Source: Candidatus Woesearchaeota archaeon
Lineage (GTDB): Archaea; Nanobdellota; Nanobdellia; Woesearchaeales; JACPBV01
DNA: 33,931 nt
Reading direction: 5' to 3'
Assembly: GCA_019322475.1 (NCBI GenBank)
Contig: JAHWIN010000004.1
Span: 1 to 33,931, forward strand
The notes under the pieces were generated by a model. That model saw nothing but the letters and a program-made list of their open reading frames with translations. It did no database searches and was not told where the DNA came from. A program made the translations under genes and the position numbers. This document shows, one piece after another, positions 21,436 to 30,334 of the stretch (position 1 is its first letter; each line of letters starts with the position of its first letter).

Positions 21436-23277
21436 ATGCCTTTAGACAATCCTATCGGGCTTTACGCACTTCTTGCAGTGGTACCTTTCATACTGATATA
21501 TCTCATAAGGCCGAAAAGCTTTGAGAGGGTAATACCTTCCCTGATGTTCATGATGGAGGAGAAGAGCAGGTTCAGGAAAGCATCCTTCCTAAGGAAGCTG
21601 CTGAGGAACCTTCTTCTTATAATACAGCTTCTGGTGATACTTGCCCTGGCATTTTCGGTTGCCGCCCCTTACCTTGAGATACCCCATACAGTCATGGTCC
21701 GGCATAATGTTATAGTCCTGGATGCAAGCGCCAGCATGCAGGTGAAAGACGGCATCTCTACGAGGTTCAGCAAGGCTGTAAGCAGGGCAAGAAACAGCCT
21801 GGGCATAAGAAACACTATAATCCTTGCAGAGAACACCCCTATTATAGTTATGGAGGAAGCCAGCTCCGGAAACGCCCTCGATATTTTGAATAAGCTGAAG
21901 CCCAAGGCAACTGCAACGAATCTTGGCGACGCCGTACTTCTTGCCGGCGACCTGCTTGGGGAGAAGAAAGGAGTAATTACGGTCATAAGCGATTTTATAT
22001 CTACAGAAGGCTCGGACCTGCTTATGGCAAAGAGGAGCATAGTGTCAAAAGGAAATACAGTAAATTTTATCGATGTCTATGAGGAGGCTGAGAATATTGC
22101 CATTACAGGCATAATGGTCGACAAGGACGAGACTGTAGTTGAGATAAAGAACTACAACCCGGACGATGAGAATATCAGGGTGGTCTTGGCCAATGACAAT
22201 AAGAAGATAAGCGAGAAGAGGATCGACATCCTTGCAAACTCAAAAGAGAAGCTGACCTTTGAGACCCTTTCAGGAGTAAGCACGATAAGCCTTGAAGCAG
22301 GGGACAGCCTGGAGCTGGACAACACAGCATACATAAGCTCACCTCTGAAAAAGGACTTTGATGTCCTCCTTATAACAAACCTTAAGGAAGGCAATAAGGT
22401 AAGGGCGGCCTTAAGAGCATTAGGTGTGAACCTTGAGGTGAGGGAGCCGCCTACAGTAAATGCGTATAATATAGGCCATGACATTGTGATAATAAACGGG
22501 ATATCGAGCGAGCTTTTTGTGCCTACCGATTTTGTAGACCTCCAGAAGTATGTCAGGAAAGGAGGCATACTTGTGATAGCTGCCCAGGAAGACCTGAAGG
22601 ATATCGACACGCAGGGCCTCCTTCCTGTGGATATACTCAGCCTGGAGGATAAGAGCACATCCGCCTGTGCAGACCTGATAGGGAGGATATTTCCTAAAGA
22701 CCCTTTTTCAGAGGATCCTTGTTTCACCTCCGTCAACAGCTACCTTAAGGCAGATGCAAAGAACGGAAGCATAACCCTGGCCAGCGCCCAGCTGGACAAT
22801 TCCCCCCTGATAACCCAGTTCAGGATGGGGCAGGGAGACATAGTCTATTACGGGATAATGGATAAGTACTCAGGATTCTATTCAGACCCTTTCTACCCTG
22901 TTTTCTGGAACAATCTTCTTGAATATCTGATGAAAGTGGAGGACATAAGGGATTATAACTATAAGGCAGGCACGCTTATAGCTATAGCTGAGCAGGAGGT
23001 CAGTACACCTACTTCAAAGATGACTGCAAGCAAGCTTATGCTGGATGAGGCAGGGATCTATGGGCTTGAAGGAAGGAATATAGCTGTGAACCTTGCTGAT
23101 GAGAAGGAATCAGGCATCAACAGGGACAGCATGGTGCTTGATGATGTATTGGGGGAATTTTCCGCAGAGAAAGCCCTTGATGCTGATAACATAGATCTTG
23201 AGGTGCCTCTGCTTATCCTTGCCCTGGTCATCCTTTTCATAGAGCTTATATACATAAAAAGGAGGGGGGACCTATGA
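21436..23277 (+). CDS. BatA-like membrane vWA protein
   Basis: The 613-residue protein starts with the BatA-type N-terminal membrane region (DNPIGLYALLAVVPFILIYLIRPK, with a second helix at about 58-78). Then comes a von Willebrand A domain with metal site DASAS (96-100), a Thr in TATNLGDAV and the third site VISDFIS. A CARDB-like region (about 215-300) and a glutaminase-like Rossmann region with YVRKGGILVIAAQ follow. The C-terminus is a membrane helix (PLLILALVILFIELIYI). Between the helices the protein faces outward. The vWA metal site is intact, so it should bind a protein ligand. It overlaps the next gene by 4 nt. Confidence 0.85.
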   Translation: MPLDNPIGLYALLAVVPFILIYLIRPKSFERVIPSLMFMMEEKSRFRKASFLRKLLRNLLLIIQLLVILALAFSVAAPYLEIPHTVMVRHNVIVLDASASMQVKDGISTRFSKAVSRARNSLGIRNTIILAENTPIIVMEEASSGNALDILNKLKPKATATNLGDAVLLAGDLLGEKKGVITVISDFISTEGSDLLMAKRSIVSKGNTVNFIDVYEEAENIAITGIMVDKDETVVEIKNYNPDDENIRVVLANDNKKISEKRIDILANSKEKLTFETLSGVSTISLEAGDSLELDNTAYISSPLKKDFDVLLITNLKEGNKVRAALRALGVNLEVREPPTVNAYNIGHDIVIINGISSELFVPTDFVDLQKYVRKGGILVIAAQEDLKDIDTQGLLPVDILSLEDKSTSACADLIGRIFPKDPFSEDPCFTSVNSYLKADAKNGSITLASAQLDNSPLITQFRMGQGDIVYYGIMDKYSGFYSDPFYPVFWNNLLEYLMKVEDIRDYNYKAGTLIAIAEQEVSTPTSKMTASKLMLDEAGIYGLEGRNIAVNLADEKESGINRDSMVLDDVLGEFSAEKALDADNIDLEVPLLILALVILFIELIYIKRRGDL

Positions 23278-25730
23278 TACCTGCCGGACAGATATGCCTT
23301 AAGGGGTATTGCTTGGCAAACCCCTCATATATCTACCTTATATTCCCTCTTGCCCTGCTGCTTGCATCGCTTACCTGGATAACCTTTGTCAGGTTCAAAA
23401 AGCCGGAAGAGAAAAAGGCTTTTGTAAAAGAGCACAGGCTTATAAGGATAATATTCTTTGCCTTAAGGTCATTGGTCATCATGTCCTTGCTTATAGCGAT
23501 AGCTTCACCTTATAAGACTAAAGAGACCATGACAGAAGGAAGCCCTTCTTTGACCATACTTGCTGATAATTCATCAAGCTTCGGGATCTTTGATACCTCT
23601 GTCGCTTTAAAACTGAAAGAAGAGCTCGAACAGCATTTTCCTGCAACCCTCAAGTACATAGCTTCCGGCGAAAGGTCCGCTATCGGAGACGGGATACTCA
23701 GGAACGCAGAAGGCGATGACCATCTGCTTGTTATCTCTGACGGATACAATAACTATGGGAGGGACCTTGGCGACATAGTCCTTTTAAGCTCCGTCCTTAA
23801 CACTACGATCCATACCTTAAAGCTGGAGCCTGTCAGGAAAGACGTGTCTGTTTTCATAAGCGGGCCTTCACAGGTCATTGAGCAGAGCGAGACGTCATTT
23901 AACCTTCATATCAGCAATATAGGTGGCGTAGATTACAGCAAGGTAGAGGTTTTCATAGACGGAAGCCAGGTAAAGGTCGGCAGCAGCGGCGAATTCCAGT
24001 GGAGGTTCTCAAGAGGGTACCATAAGATAGAGGCAAGGATACTCTTCCCTAAAGACGATCATTTTGAGCAGAACAACATCTATTACAAGACAGTAAAGGC
24101 TTTGCCAAGGCCCAGGCTTCTGTTTGTGGCGGATGATGAAGGGCCGCTGCAAAAAGCGCTTGAGAATGTCTATGACGTTTCGGCAAAGAAGGATATCCCT
24201 TCCGAATTAGGCGATTATGATGCTGTTGTCCTGAACGACATCCCTTCAAGCAGGATAAGCGATGGTGATGTTGATGCCTTAAGCGATTATCTTGCCGAGA
24301 AAGGGAATGGGTTAGTGGTTGTAGGGGGGGAAAACTCCTTTGACAACGGAGGCTATGAAAATTCCTATTTTGAGAGCATCCTTCCTGTAAAGGTGGGTGT
24401 GGGGGAAAGGAAAAGGGACGAGGCATACAATATAGTCTTTGTCATAGACCTTTCAGGAACCGTTAATTTTCCTTTCAGGTCGGACAGCGAAGAGACCGTG
24501 CTGGATTTTGAGAAGGCCTTCCTGCTGGATATAATCAACAGCCTTAACATGGAGGATAAGATATCAATAGCCGGCTTTGTATCAAGGTCGCATTGCGTGC
24601 CTAAAAGCCTCCATTGCATCCTGACCCCTATAAGCCATATACCTTCGCTTCATTCTGTCATAAGGTCCTTGAGCACCCCCTCAGATGATACAGGGACAAA
24701 TATAGCGATAGGCCTTTCAAGGGCCAGGCAGGTCCTGGAAGCTGCAAAGGGGTCTAAGAATGTCGTGCTTATAACTGACGGCATAGACCCTAACGAGAAT
24801 GGCATAATGCAGTCTATCCAGGTTATGAACTCATACGGCATAAAGCTGTACACTATAGGTGTAGGGCAGTTCGTAAACAGCGCCCTTCTTAAGAGGATGG
24901 CTGATACAGGGGGCGGCCTTTATTTTGAGCCTGATGAGAGCGGAAGGCTGAAGATAATATTTATGGGGGATGAAGAGGAGCAAAGGTGCGCAAAAGCAGG
25001 CTCAGGAAGGCTCCTTCTCATGGATACATCGCATTGGATAACCAAGGGAGACCTGGAGATAAGTGCAACCATCGGCGGGTATAATCTTGTAGTTCCGAAG
25101 CTGTGGGGAAGGAAGCTTGCAGCTACAGACTGCGACAGGACCATACTGGCATCAGGAAGGTACGGCCTTGGGCGGGTTGCAGTACTGTCCACCGATGACG
25201 GCTCCAAGTGGTCAGGGTCCCTTCTGAATAAGCAGAACTCAAAGCTCATAACCAGGATGATGAACTGGGCGATAGGCGACTTTACAAAAGACAGCGAGCT
25301 TGATGTCAGGATAAAGGATACATCGTTAGGCAGGCCTACTGACGTGAATGTTATATCAGAAGAGAAGCCTGAGCATAAGGGCCTGGAGTTCAGCAAGGTG
25401 GATGCAGGGCTTTATTCAGCAAAGTTCTATCCTAAAAAAGAGGGCTTCTACAATATATTAGGTGCTACAACTGCGGTCAGCTATAATGATGAATACCTTA
25501 AGATAGGGCTTAACCCAAAACTGGAGGAGCTGGCTGTAATGTCCGGCGGTAAGGTATTCAGCCCTGAAGACATAGAGCCTATCAGGGACACCATAATCAG
25601 CATGTCTAAAAGGGTCAGGATAGAGACCATCGATTATAGGTGGCCTTTAGCTATCCTTGCCGTAATATTGTTTTTGGCAGATATACTGATAAGGAGGATA
25701 AGGGAGAATATGAATATAGGAGGGTTTTGA
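23274..25730 (+). CDS. large membrane protein with two vWA-like domains
   Basis: The 818-residue protein has two N-terminal helices (about 19-39 and 57-78). A shortened vWA-like domain follows (LTILADNSSSFGI at 93-105), then a CARDB-like domain (VSVFISGPSQVIEQSE) and a Rossmann domain with GLVVVGGENSFDNGGY. The full vWA domain starts at about 385 (NIVFVIDLSGTVN, later VVLITDGIDPNENG). A C-terminal helix is at about 793-808. The first metal site reads DNSSS and the second DLSGT, so both may still bind metal. The domain order resembles bacterial proteins often called glutamine-amidotransferase-like vWA proteins. The catalytic Cys of true amidotransferases is not seen. Confidence 0.83.
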   Translation: MIPAGQICLKGYCLANPSYIYLIFPLALLLASLTWITFVRFKKPEEKKAFVKEHRLIRIIFFALRSLVIMSLLIAIASPYKTKETMTEGSPSLTILADNSSSFGIFDTSVALKLKEELEQHFPATLKYIASGERSAIGDGILRNAEGDDHLLVISDGYNNYGRDLGDIVLLSSVLNTTIHTLKLEPVRKDVSVFISGPSQVIEQSETSFNLHISNIGGVDYSKVEVFIDGSQVKVGSSGEFQWRFSRGYHKIEARILFPKDDHFEQNNIYYKTVKALPRPRLLFVADDEGPLQKALENVYDVSAKKDIPSELGDYDAVVLNDIPSSRISDGDVDALSDYLAEKGNGLVVVGGENSFDNGGYENSYFESILPVKVGVGERKRDEAYNIVFVIDLSGTVNFPFRSDSEETVLDFEKAFLLDIINSLNMEDKISIAGFVSRSHCVPKSLHCILTPISHIPSLHSVIRSLSTPSDDTGTNIAIGLSRARQVLEAAKGSKNVVLITDGIDPNENGIMQSIQVMNSYGIKLYTIGVGQFVNSALLKRMADTGGGLYFEPDESGRLKIIFMGDEEEQRCAKAGSGRLLLMDTSHWITKGDLEISATIGGYNLVVPKLWGRKLAATDCDRTILASGRYGLGRVAVLSTDDGSKWSGSLLNKQNSKLITRMMNWAIGDFTKDSELDVRIKDTSLGRPTDVNVISEEKPEHKGLEFSKVDAGLYSAKFYPKKEGFYNILGATTAVSYNDEYLKIGLNPKLEELAVMSGGKVFSPEDIEPIRDTIISMSKRVRIETIDYRWPLAILAVILFLADILIRRIRENMNIGGF

Positions 25731-25773
25731 TATAAAGTAAAAGGTACAAAAAGGATAAAAACAGGTGATGCAG

Positions 25774-26256
25774 ATGGCCATAATAAAAAAAGACGTGAAC
25801 TTTATATTCTTTATACTGATAATAGCTACAGTCATAAGCTTTGCAGGGTTTACAGCATATTACCAGGCTTCTTTTAGGGATATAAACGAGGAATATAACA
25901 CCAAGCTTTCCGAGCTTAACAAGGTGACAAAAGACCTGCTGGAAAAAAAGGCAGCCCTGCTCCAGACAAGCGAGGAGCTGAACACCACAAAGCAGGGAAG
26001 GGAGGAGCTTGGTGAAAAGTACAACACGATAAAAGATGAGAGGGACACCCTGCAGCAGGAGAGGGACACACTGACGGAAAACCTGTATCAGGCAAAAAGC
26101 GACCTGAATCTGAAAACCGCCCAGGTAACTACATTGAGCGGGCAGCTGGTAGATACCCGGCAGGACCTGGAAAACTGCAATGCAGACAAGAAATATTACA
26201 AGGAAAGGTATGAGGAGTGCGAGGATGTGGCGGAAGACCTGGGAGGTTCATGCTAG
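25774..26256 (+). CDS. membrane-anchored coiled-coil protein
   Basis: The protein has one N-terminal membrane helix (about 10-32, VNFIFFILIIATVISFAGF) and then a long parallel coiled coil (about 40-150) rich in Glu, Lys, Leu and Thr with repeats such as ERDTLQQERDTL. It ends in a Cys-containing tail (CNADKKYYKERYEECEDVAEDLGGSC). The start at 25774 is chosen because GGTGAT (25764-25769) lies 4 nt upstream; a GTG at 25765 and an ATG at 25768 are alternatives. It could be a scaffold that links the vWA proteins to the ATPase. Confidence 0.75.
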   Translation: MAIIKKDVNFIFFILIIATVISFAGFTAYYQASFRDINEEYNTKLSELNKVTKDLLEKKAALLQTSEELNTTKQGREELGEKYNTIKDERDTLQQERDTLTENLYQAKSDLNLKTAQVTTLSGQLVDTRQDLENCNADKKYYKERYEECEDVAEDLGGSC

Positions 26257-27048
26257 ATGAAAGCTTTCAGAAAGGTTCTTGATGAGCTTAACGTGATAGT
26301 TGACGAGGTCCTGGCTTTTGATATAATCCTGACCTCTGTCATGATCTTTTTGGGATTTTACCTTGCCCTTATGCTTATAAGCCTGAATCCCTGGTATTCC
26401 CTGTTCCCTACACTCGTTTATCTTGCCTTTATGCTGTATATAGACCTGAACACAAATAAGTATAAGATGGTGGAAAATAGATACGCGCCGCTGTACGAGA
26501 AATTAAGGACCGCTGCTGATAACGTATCTATAGAGAATGAGGTTGTCGATGAGCTTGAGCATGAGGTTGTCTCTGAGCTGAAGAACGTAAGGCTTTCGTC
26601 CTTTGTCAAGATAAGCCGGGTCTCTTATAAGGTTCTGGGAAGCATGATTCTTTGCCTGATCATACTTTTTGCCTCGATGTTCAATGTAAATTTTGGCGGC
26701 TTCAACGCCGCTTTCGAAAAGATAAGGGAGATGCCTGTCTTTGGAGTGGCAGGAGAGGGAAAAGGTGAGCTGGGAGATAAGCTGGCTGCAGGGACAACAG
26801 GCGAAGGAGAGGATATCTACGGGGAAGAGAGCATAGCCATGCTTGGGAACCAGGAGGTGGAGATAAGGATAAAGCAGCCCAGCATAGAGGTTGTAGGGGC
26901 TATGGCTTATGAGATTCCTGACAAGGAATTCGAGGAGGCTTTCCCCGATGAGATATTCACAAGCTCTTCGGGAAGCTATGAGGAGAAGATAACGATAGAG
27001 AACCAGAAGCTGGTGAAGGATTATTTCAATGAGCTGAGCAAGGGCTGA
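26257..27048 (+). CDS. multi-pass membrane protein of the vWA operon
   Basis: The 263-residue protein has helices near 20-40 and 45-62 and another at about 128-147, with a charged helical segment between (ENEVVDELEHEVVSELKNVRL). A long acidic, Gly-rich C-terminal region follows (about 160-263). The gene begins directly at the stop of the coiled-coil gene. The family is not firmly recognised; similar proteins occur in archaeal MoxR gene clusters. It may be the membrane target of the ATPase. Confidence 0.65.
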   Translation: MKAFRKVLDELNVIVDEVLAFDIILTSVMIFLGFYLALMLISLNPWYSLFPTLVYLAFMLYIDLNTNKYKMVENRYAPLYEKLRTAADNVSIENEVVDELEHEVVSELKNVRLSSFVKISRVSYKVLGSMILCLIILFASMFNVNFGGFNAAFEKIREMPVFGVAGEGKGELGDKLAAGTTGEGEDIYGEESIAMLGNQEVEIRIKQPSIEVVGAMAYEIPDKEFEEAFPDEIFTSSSGSYEEKITIENQKLVKDYFNELSKG

Positions 27049-27172
27049 AAAATGATTGCAGAACGGCCTGAAGGAAATGCTGGAGGCTTTGCAGCTGATT
27101 GGTATATGCTATAGGCATATGCAAAAGCACAAAAAACAGAAAATACCAAAAAAGATGAAGAGGTAAGTAAAA

Positions 27173-28111
27173 ATGGCAAAAAACTATAAGGTGGTGTTCG
27201 ACACCGTGTTTAAGGAAGTGGGAAAGGTTATCGTGGGGCAGAATGAGCTCCTGGAACAGGTTATGATAGCGATACTCTGCGACTCTAATGCGCTGCTTGA
27301 GGGATATCCCGGGCTTGCAAAGACCCTTGCAGTAAGGACCCTTGCAGGCGTCCTTGACCTTAAGTTCAGCAGGATACAGAATACGCCTGACCTGATGCCT
27401 TCAGACATAACAGGAACATATATAATACAGGAATCCGGCGGTAAGAGGAACTTCACGTTTCAGCCCGGCCCTATATTCTCTAACATAGTTCTTGCAGACG
27501 AGATAAACAGGGCAACCCCAAAAAGCCAGTCAGCCCTTCTTGAGGCTATGCAGGAGAAGCAGGTCACATCAGGAAGCGAAACCTATAAGCTGGACATGCC
27601 TTTCTTTGTATTGGCGACCCAGAACCCCATAGAGCAGGAAGGCACCTATCCTTTGCCTGAGGCCCAGTCTGACCGTTTCCTGCTTAAGATCAGGGTCTCA
27701 TACCCGAATCCGGAAGAGGAGATGAGTATAGTGGATAGGTACACAAACCCCCTTTCAGAGCCTAAGCTGAGGAAGATGCTTAACAAGCAGCAGCTTCTCC
27801 ACCTTCAGGCTGTAACAAGGCAGGTGCCTATAGCCAACGACATAAAGAGAAAGGTCATCAATATAGTGAATGCAACAAGGACAAAGAAAGAGATAATCCA
27901 ATACGGGGCATCTCCCAGGGCATCGATAGGGATGATCCTTGCCTCCAAGGCAAGAGCGCTTGTGAAGGGAAGAAATCATGTAAGCTCAGAGGACATCCAG
28001 GCTATGGCTTACCCTGTCTTAAGGCACAGGATAATACTTAACTTTGAGGCAGAAAGAAAAGGCATGTCCACAGATGATGCAATAACAGAGATCCTGAAGA
28101 AAACAAGATGA
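27173..28111 (+). CDS. MoxR-family AAA+ ATPase
   Basis: The 312-residue protein has a P-loop LLEGYPGLAKT (about 38-48), the Walker B VLADEINRATPKSQSALLEAMQE and the sensor region FVLATQNPIEQEGTYPLPEAQSDRF, all standard for MoxR. A lid domain follows with ASPRASIGMILASKARALV. MoxR ATPases act as chaperones with vWA proteins that mediate assembly or metal insertion. Its closest partner is the DUF58 gene, which it overlaps by 4 nt. A GAGGTAAG ribosome site precedes it. The 124-nt gap before it holds a possible 20-codon leader ORF but nothing I can support. Confidence 0.95.
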   Translation: MAKNYKVVFDTVFKEVGKVIVGQNELLEQVMIAILCDSNALLEGYPGLAKTLAVRTLAGVLDLKFSRIQNTPDLMPSDITGTYIIQESGGKRNFTFQPGPIFSNIVLADEINRATPKSQSALLEAMQEKQVTSGSETYKLDMPFFVLATQNPIEQEGTYPLPEAQSDRFLLKIRVSYPNPEEEMSIVDRYTNPLSEPKLRKMLNKQQLLHLQAVTRQVPIANDIKRKVINIVNATRTKKEIIQYGASPRASIGMILASKARALVKGRNHVSSEDIQAMAYPVLRHRIILNFEAERKGMSTDDAITEILKKTR

Positions 28112-28956
28112 TAGACACATCTTTTTTATCCCAGCTGGACAGGTTCAGCCTGGTCGTGCATAAAAGGGTGACCTCTAACTATATAGGGCCCAGAAAAAGC
28201 ACCGCTTTGGGAAGGGGCCTTATATTCAAGGAGCACAGGATCTATGCGCCTGGCGACGACATAAGGAGCATAGACTGGAAAGTATTTGCCCGGACAGACC
28301 ATCTTCATGTCAAGACATATGAGGAAGAGAGGAACCTTACTGTCCACCTCATCGTAGACTGCTCATCTTCTATGGATTTTGGGAAGCCCGCTACAAAGTT
28401 CGAATATGCCTCTATGCTAGGAGTAGGTTTTGCTTATCTTGCCATGAAAGAGAATGAGCGTTTCCAGTTTTCCACCTTCTCAGAAAGCATGGAGGTGTTC
28501 CAGCCGAAGAGAGGTGCAAGCCAGCTGGTAGCGATGGTAGACCACCTTAATTCTATAAAGACAACAGGCTTATCTAAGGTTGCAGATGCCATGAGGCAGT
28601 ACAGGAAGCTTCTTGGAAGCAGGGCTATGGTGGTCTTGATATCTGACTTTTTGATCCCTTTGGAGCAGATAAACGAGGCCCTGTATATGCTTGGAAACCA
28701 TGAGATAAAGATAGTCCAGGTCCTGGATCCTGTGGAAAAGGAAATGAAGATGCAGGGCGACTTCAGGCTTAAGGACAGCGAGACAGGGACGAAGATGAAT
28801 GCGCACATAAGCCCCGGACTGAGATCTCAGTACCAGAAGAGGCTTGAGGAGCATTCAGGGCAGATAGAGGATACATGCAGCAGGCTGGGGATGAAATTTC
28901 ACCTTATAACCACTGACACACCCATCTTCGATGCATTTCATAGGATACTTGCATGA
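28108..28956 (+). CDS. DUF58 family vWA protein
   Basis: The 282-residue protein has the DUF58 signature GRGLIFKEHRIYAPGDDIRSIDWKV-type segment (about residues 35-60) and then a vWA fold with metal site DCSSSM, which is complete. DUF58 proteins are the regular partners of MoxR ATPases. It has no membrane segment, so it would act in the cytoplasm beside the ATPase. It is the last gene of the vWA/MoxR operon. Confidence 0.92.
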   Translation: MIDTSFLSQLDRFSLVVHKRVTSNYIGPRKSTALGRGLIFKEHRIYAPGDDIRSIDWKVFARTDHLHVKTYEEERNLTVHLIVDCSSSMDFGKPATKFEYASMLGVGFAYLAMKENERFQFSTFSESMEVFQPKRGASQLVAMVDHLNSIKTTGLSKVADAMRQYRKLLGSRAMVVLISDFLIPLEQINEALYMLGNHEIKIVQVLDPVEKEMKMQGDFRLKDSETGTKMNAHISPGLRSQYQKRLEEHSGQIEDTCSRLGMKFHLITTDTPIFDAFHRILA

Positions 28957-28962
28957 CCGCTT

Positions 28963-29913
28963 TCATATCCATCCTTTTTTCTTGAAGAAGATCCACATCA
29001 CCAGGACAGAAACAATCATCAGCCCTATGGAGAACAGATAGCCGTATTTCCACCCTATCTCTGGCATGGCCTTAAAGTTCATGCCGTATATGCTGGCTAT
29101 AAGTGTGGGGATAAGTATGAATGAGGCCCCTATCGTCAGGGTCTTCATGATCTTGTTAAGGTTATTTGATACAGAAGAAAGATATGCGTCAAGCGTTCCT
29201 GTAAGTATGTCCCTGTAAGTGGTTGACATGTCTATAAGCTGGACAGTGTCATTATACAGCGCCCTGAACTGGGCAGCATCCTTTTTTCCCAGGTCTGGAA
29301 GGTAATCCTTCTCTATCGATGTTATCACTTCCCTGTTGGCAGACATGGTCTTTGTGAAATATATAAGTGTCTTTTTAGCCTGGAATATCTTTTCTACAGT
29401 CTTGATATCAGGATGCTTTAACACATCATCCTCTATAACTTCAACCTTTTTTTCTATGTCTTCAAGGACCTCAAAATATATGTTCAGTATCTCATCCAAT
29501 ACCCTGTAGACGAAATATCCTGAGCCTTTCTGGAAAAGGCTGTCCCGTGTCTCTATGGACCTTTCCAGCTTTTTTATGGACTTTGTCTCCTTGTTCCTCA
29601 TGGTTATTACGCAGTTATGCTTTTTTGAGACATATATGAACATAGGCGCAGTAGTTATCCCCCCCTTCTCAAAAGAGGCAGTGCCGAAGATTATAAGGGA
29701 AAAGGGCCCCCCTATGTCAACTATCCTTGGCCTCTGGTCTTCAAGGGCTATCTTCAGGTCTGCTTTAGGTATCTTAGAAGCCTCAGCTATATTCTTGATC
29801 TCATCCGCTGAAGGCTCAAAAACATCAACCCACGTGAATGTCTTTGGACAGCCAATATCTTTCAGGTCCCCTTTTACTATCCTGTCTTTCTTGTAATTAA
29901 GTAATTTTATCAT
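28963..29913 (-). CDS. corA: CorA-type magnesium/cobalt transporter
   Basis: The 316-residue protein has a large cytoplasmic domain with long helices (about 1-255) and two C-terminal membrane helices. The signature YGMNF stands at the end of the first helix (LIPTLIASIYGMNFKAMPE). It carries Mg2+ or similar ions into the cell as a pentamer. The Met at 29913 is preferred over that at 29991, because a TATA box (TATATATAAAG, 29936-29946) lies about 28 nt upstream of it and within the longer frame. It is convergent with the DUF58 gene with only 6 nt between. Confidence 0.92.
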   Translation of the reverse strand: MIKLLNYKKDRIVKGDLKDIGCPKTFTWVDVFEPSADEIKNIAEASKIPKADLKIALEDQRPRIVDIGGPFSLIIFGTASFEKGGITTAPMFIYVSKKHNCVITMRNKETKSIKKLERSIETRDSLFQKGSGYFVYRVLDEILNIYFEVLEDIEKKVEVIEDDVLKHPDIKTVEKIFQAKKTLIYFTKTMSANREVITSIEKDYLPDLGKKDAAQFRALYNDTVQLIDMSTTYRDILTGTLDAYLSSVSNNLNKIMKTLTIGASFILIPTLIASIYGMNFKAMPEIGWKYGYLFSIGLMIVSVLVMWIFFKKKGWI

Positions 29914-29935
29914 CTTTTGTTGCCCTCTTTTTTGA

Positions 29936-29946
29936 ATATATATAAA
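29936..29946 (-). promoter_or_regulatory. TATA box of corA
   Basis: CTTTATATATA on the minus strand predicts initiation near 29916, at the ATG chosen for corA. The remaining gap to 30145 contains a second TATA-like TTTTATATAG at about 30041 on the plus strand, which probably serves the tautomerase operon. Confidence 0.5.
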
Positions 29947-30145
29947 GTTTTTGAAAATGCAGGCTGTAAAGTCTTGCATAGAAAACCTCATAAAAATATA
30001 GGCCAGATCCAGCAGAGTTTACAGCTCACAAAAACGCAGGTTTTATATAGTTTCTTCTTCAGCTTTTATACCTTGAATGAGGCAGCTGCAGCAGGGCTTC
30101 AGTCTCTTGCCGGGCATGATTTCAGCTTAGCCTGAGTGGATAACT

Positions 30146-30328
30146 ATGCCATCGATAAAGATAGACATGTGGAAAGGAAGGACTGATGGGCAGAAGGCAG
30201 AGATAATCAAGGGCGTAACAGATGTTTTTGAGAAACAGGGTGTTCCTAAGGAGCACGTTACTGTGATAATAAATGAGGTTGATAAGTCCAACTGGGGCCT
30301 GGGTGGAAAACAGGCTTCAGGGATATAG
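30146..30328 (+). CDS. 4-oxalocrotonate tautomerase family protein
   Basis: The 60-residue protein starts MPSIKIDMWKGRT, which leaves the catalytic N-terminal proline after Met removal. It has the typical helix (DGQKAEIIKGVTDVFEKQ) and the motif HVTVIINEVDKSNWGLGGKQAS. Such enzymes move double bonds in keto acids and form hexamers. The natural substrate is not predictable. It lies 6 nt before the decarboxylase gene, so the two are co-expressed. Confidence 0.9.
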   Translation: MPSIKIDMWKGRTDGQKAEIIKGVTDVFEKQGVPKEHVTVIINEVDKSNWGLGGKQASGI

Positions 30329-30334
30329 GTTAAG

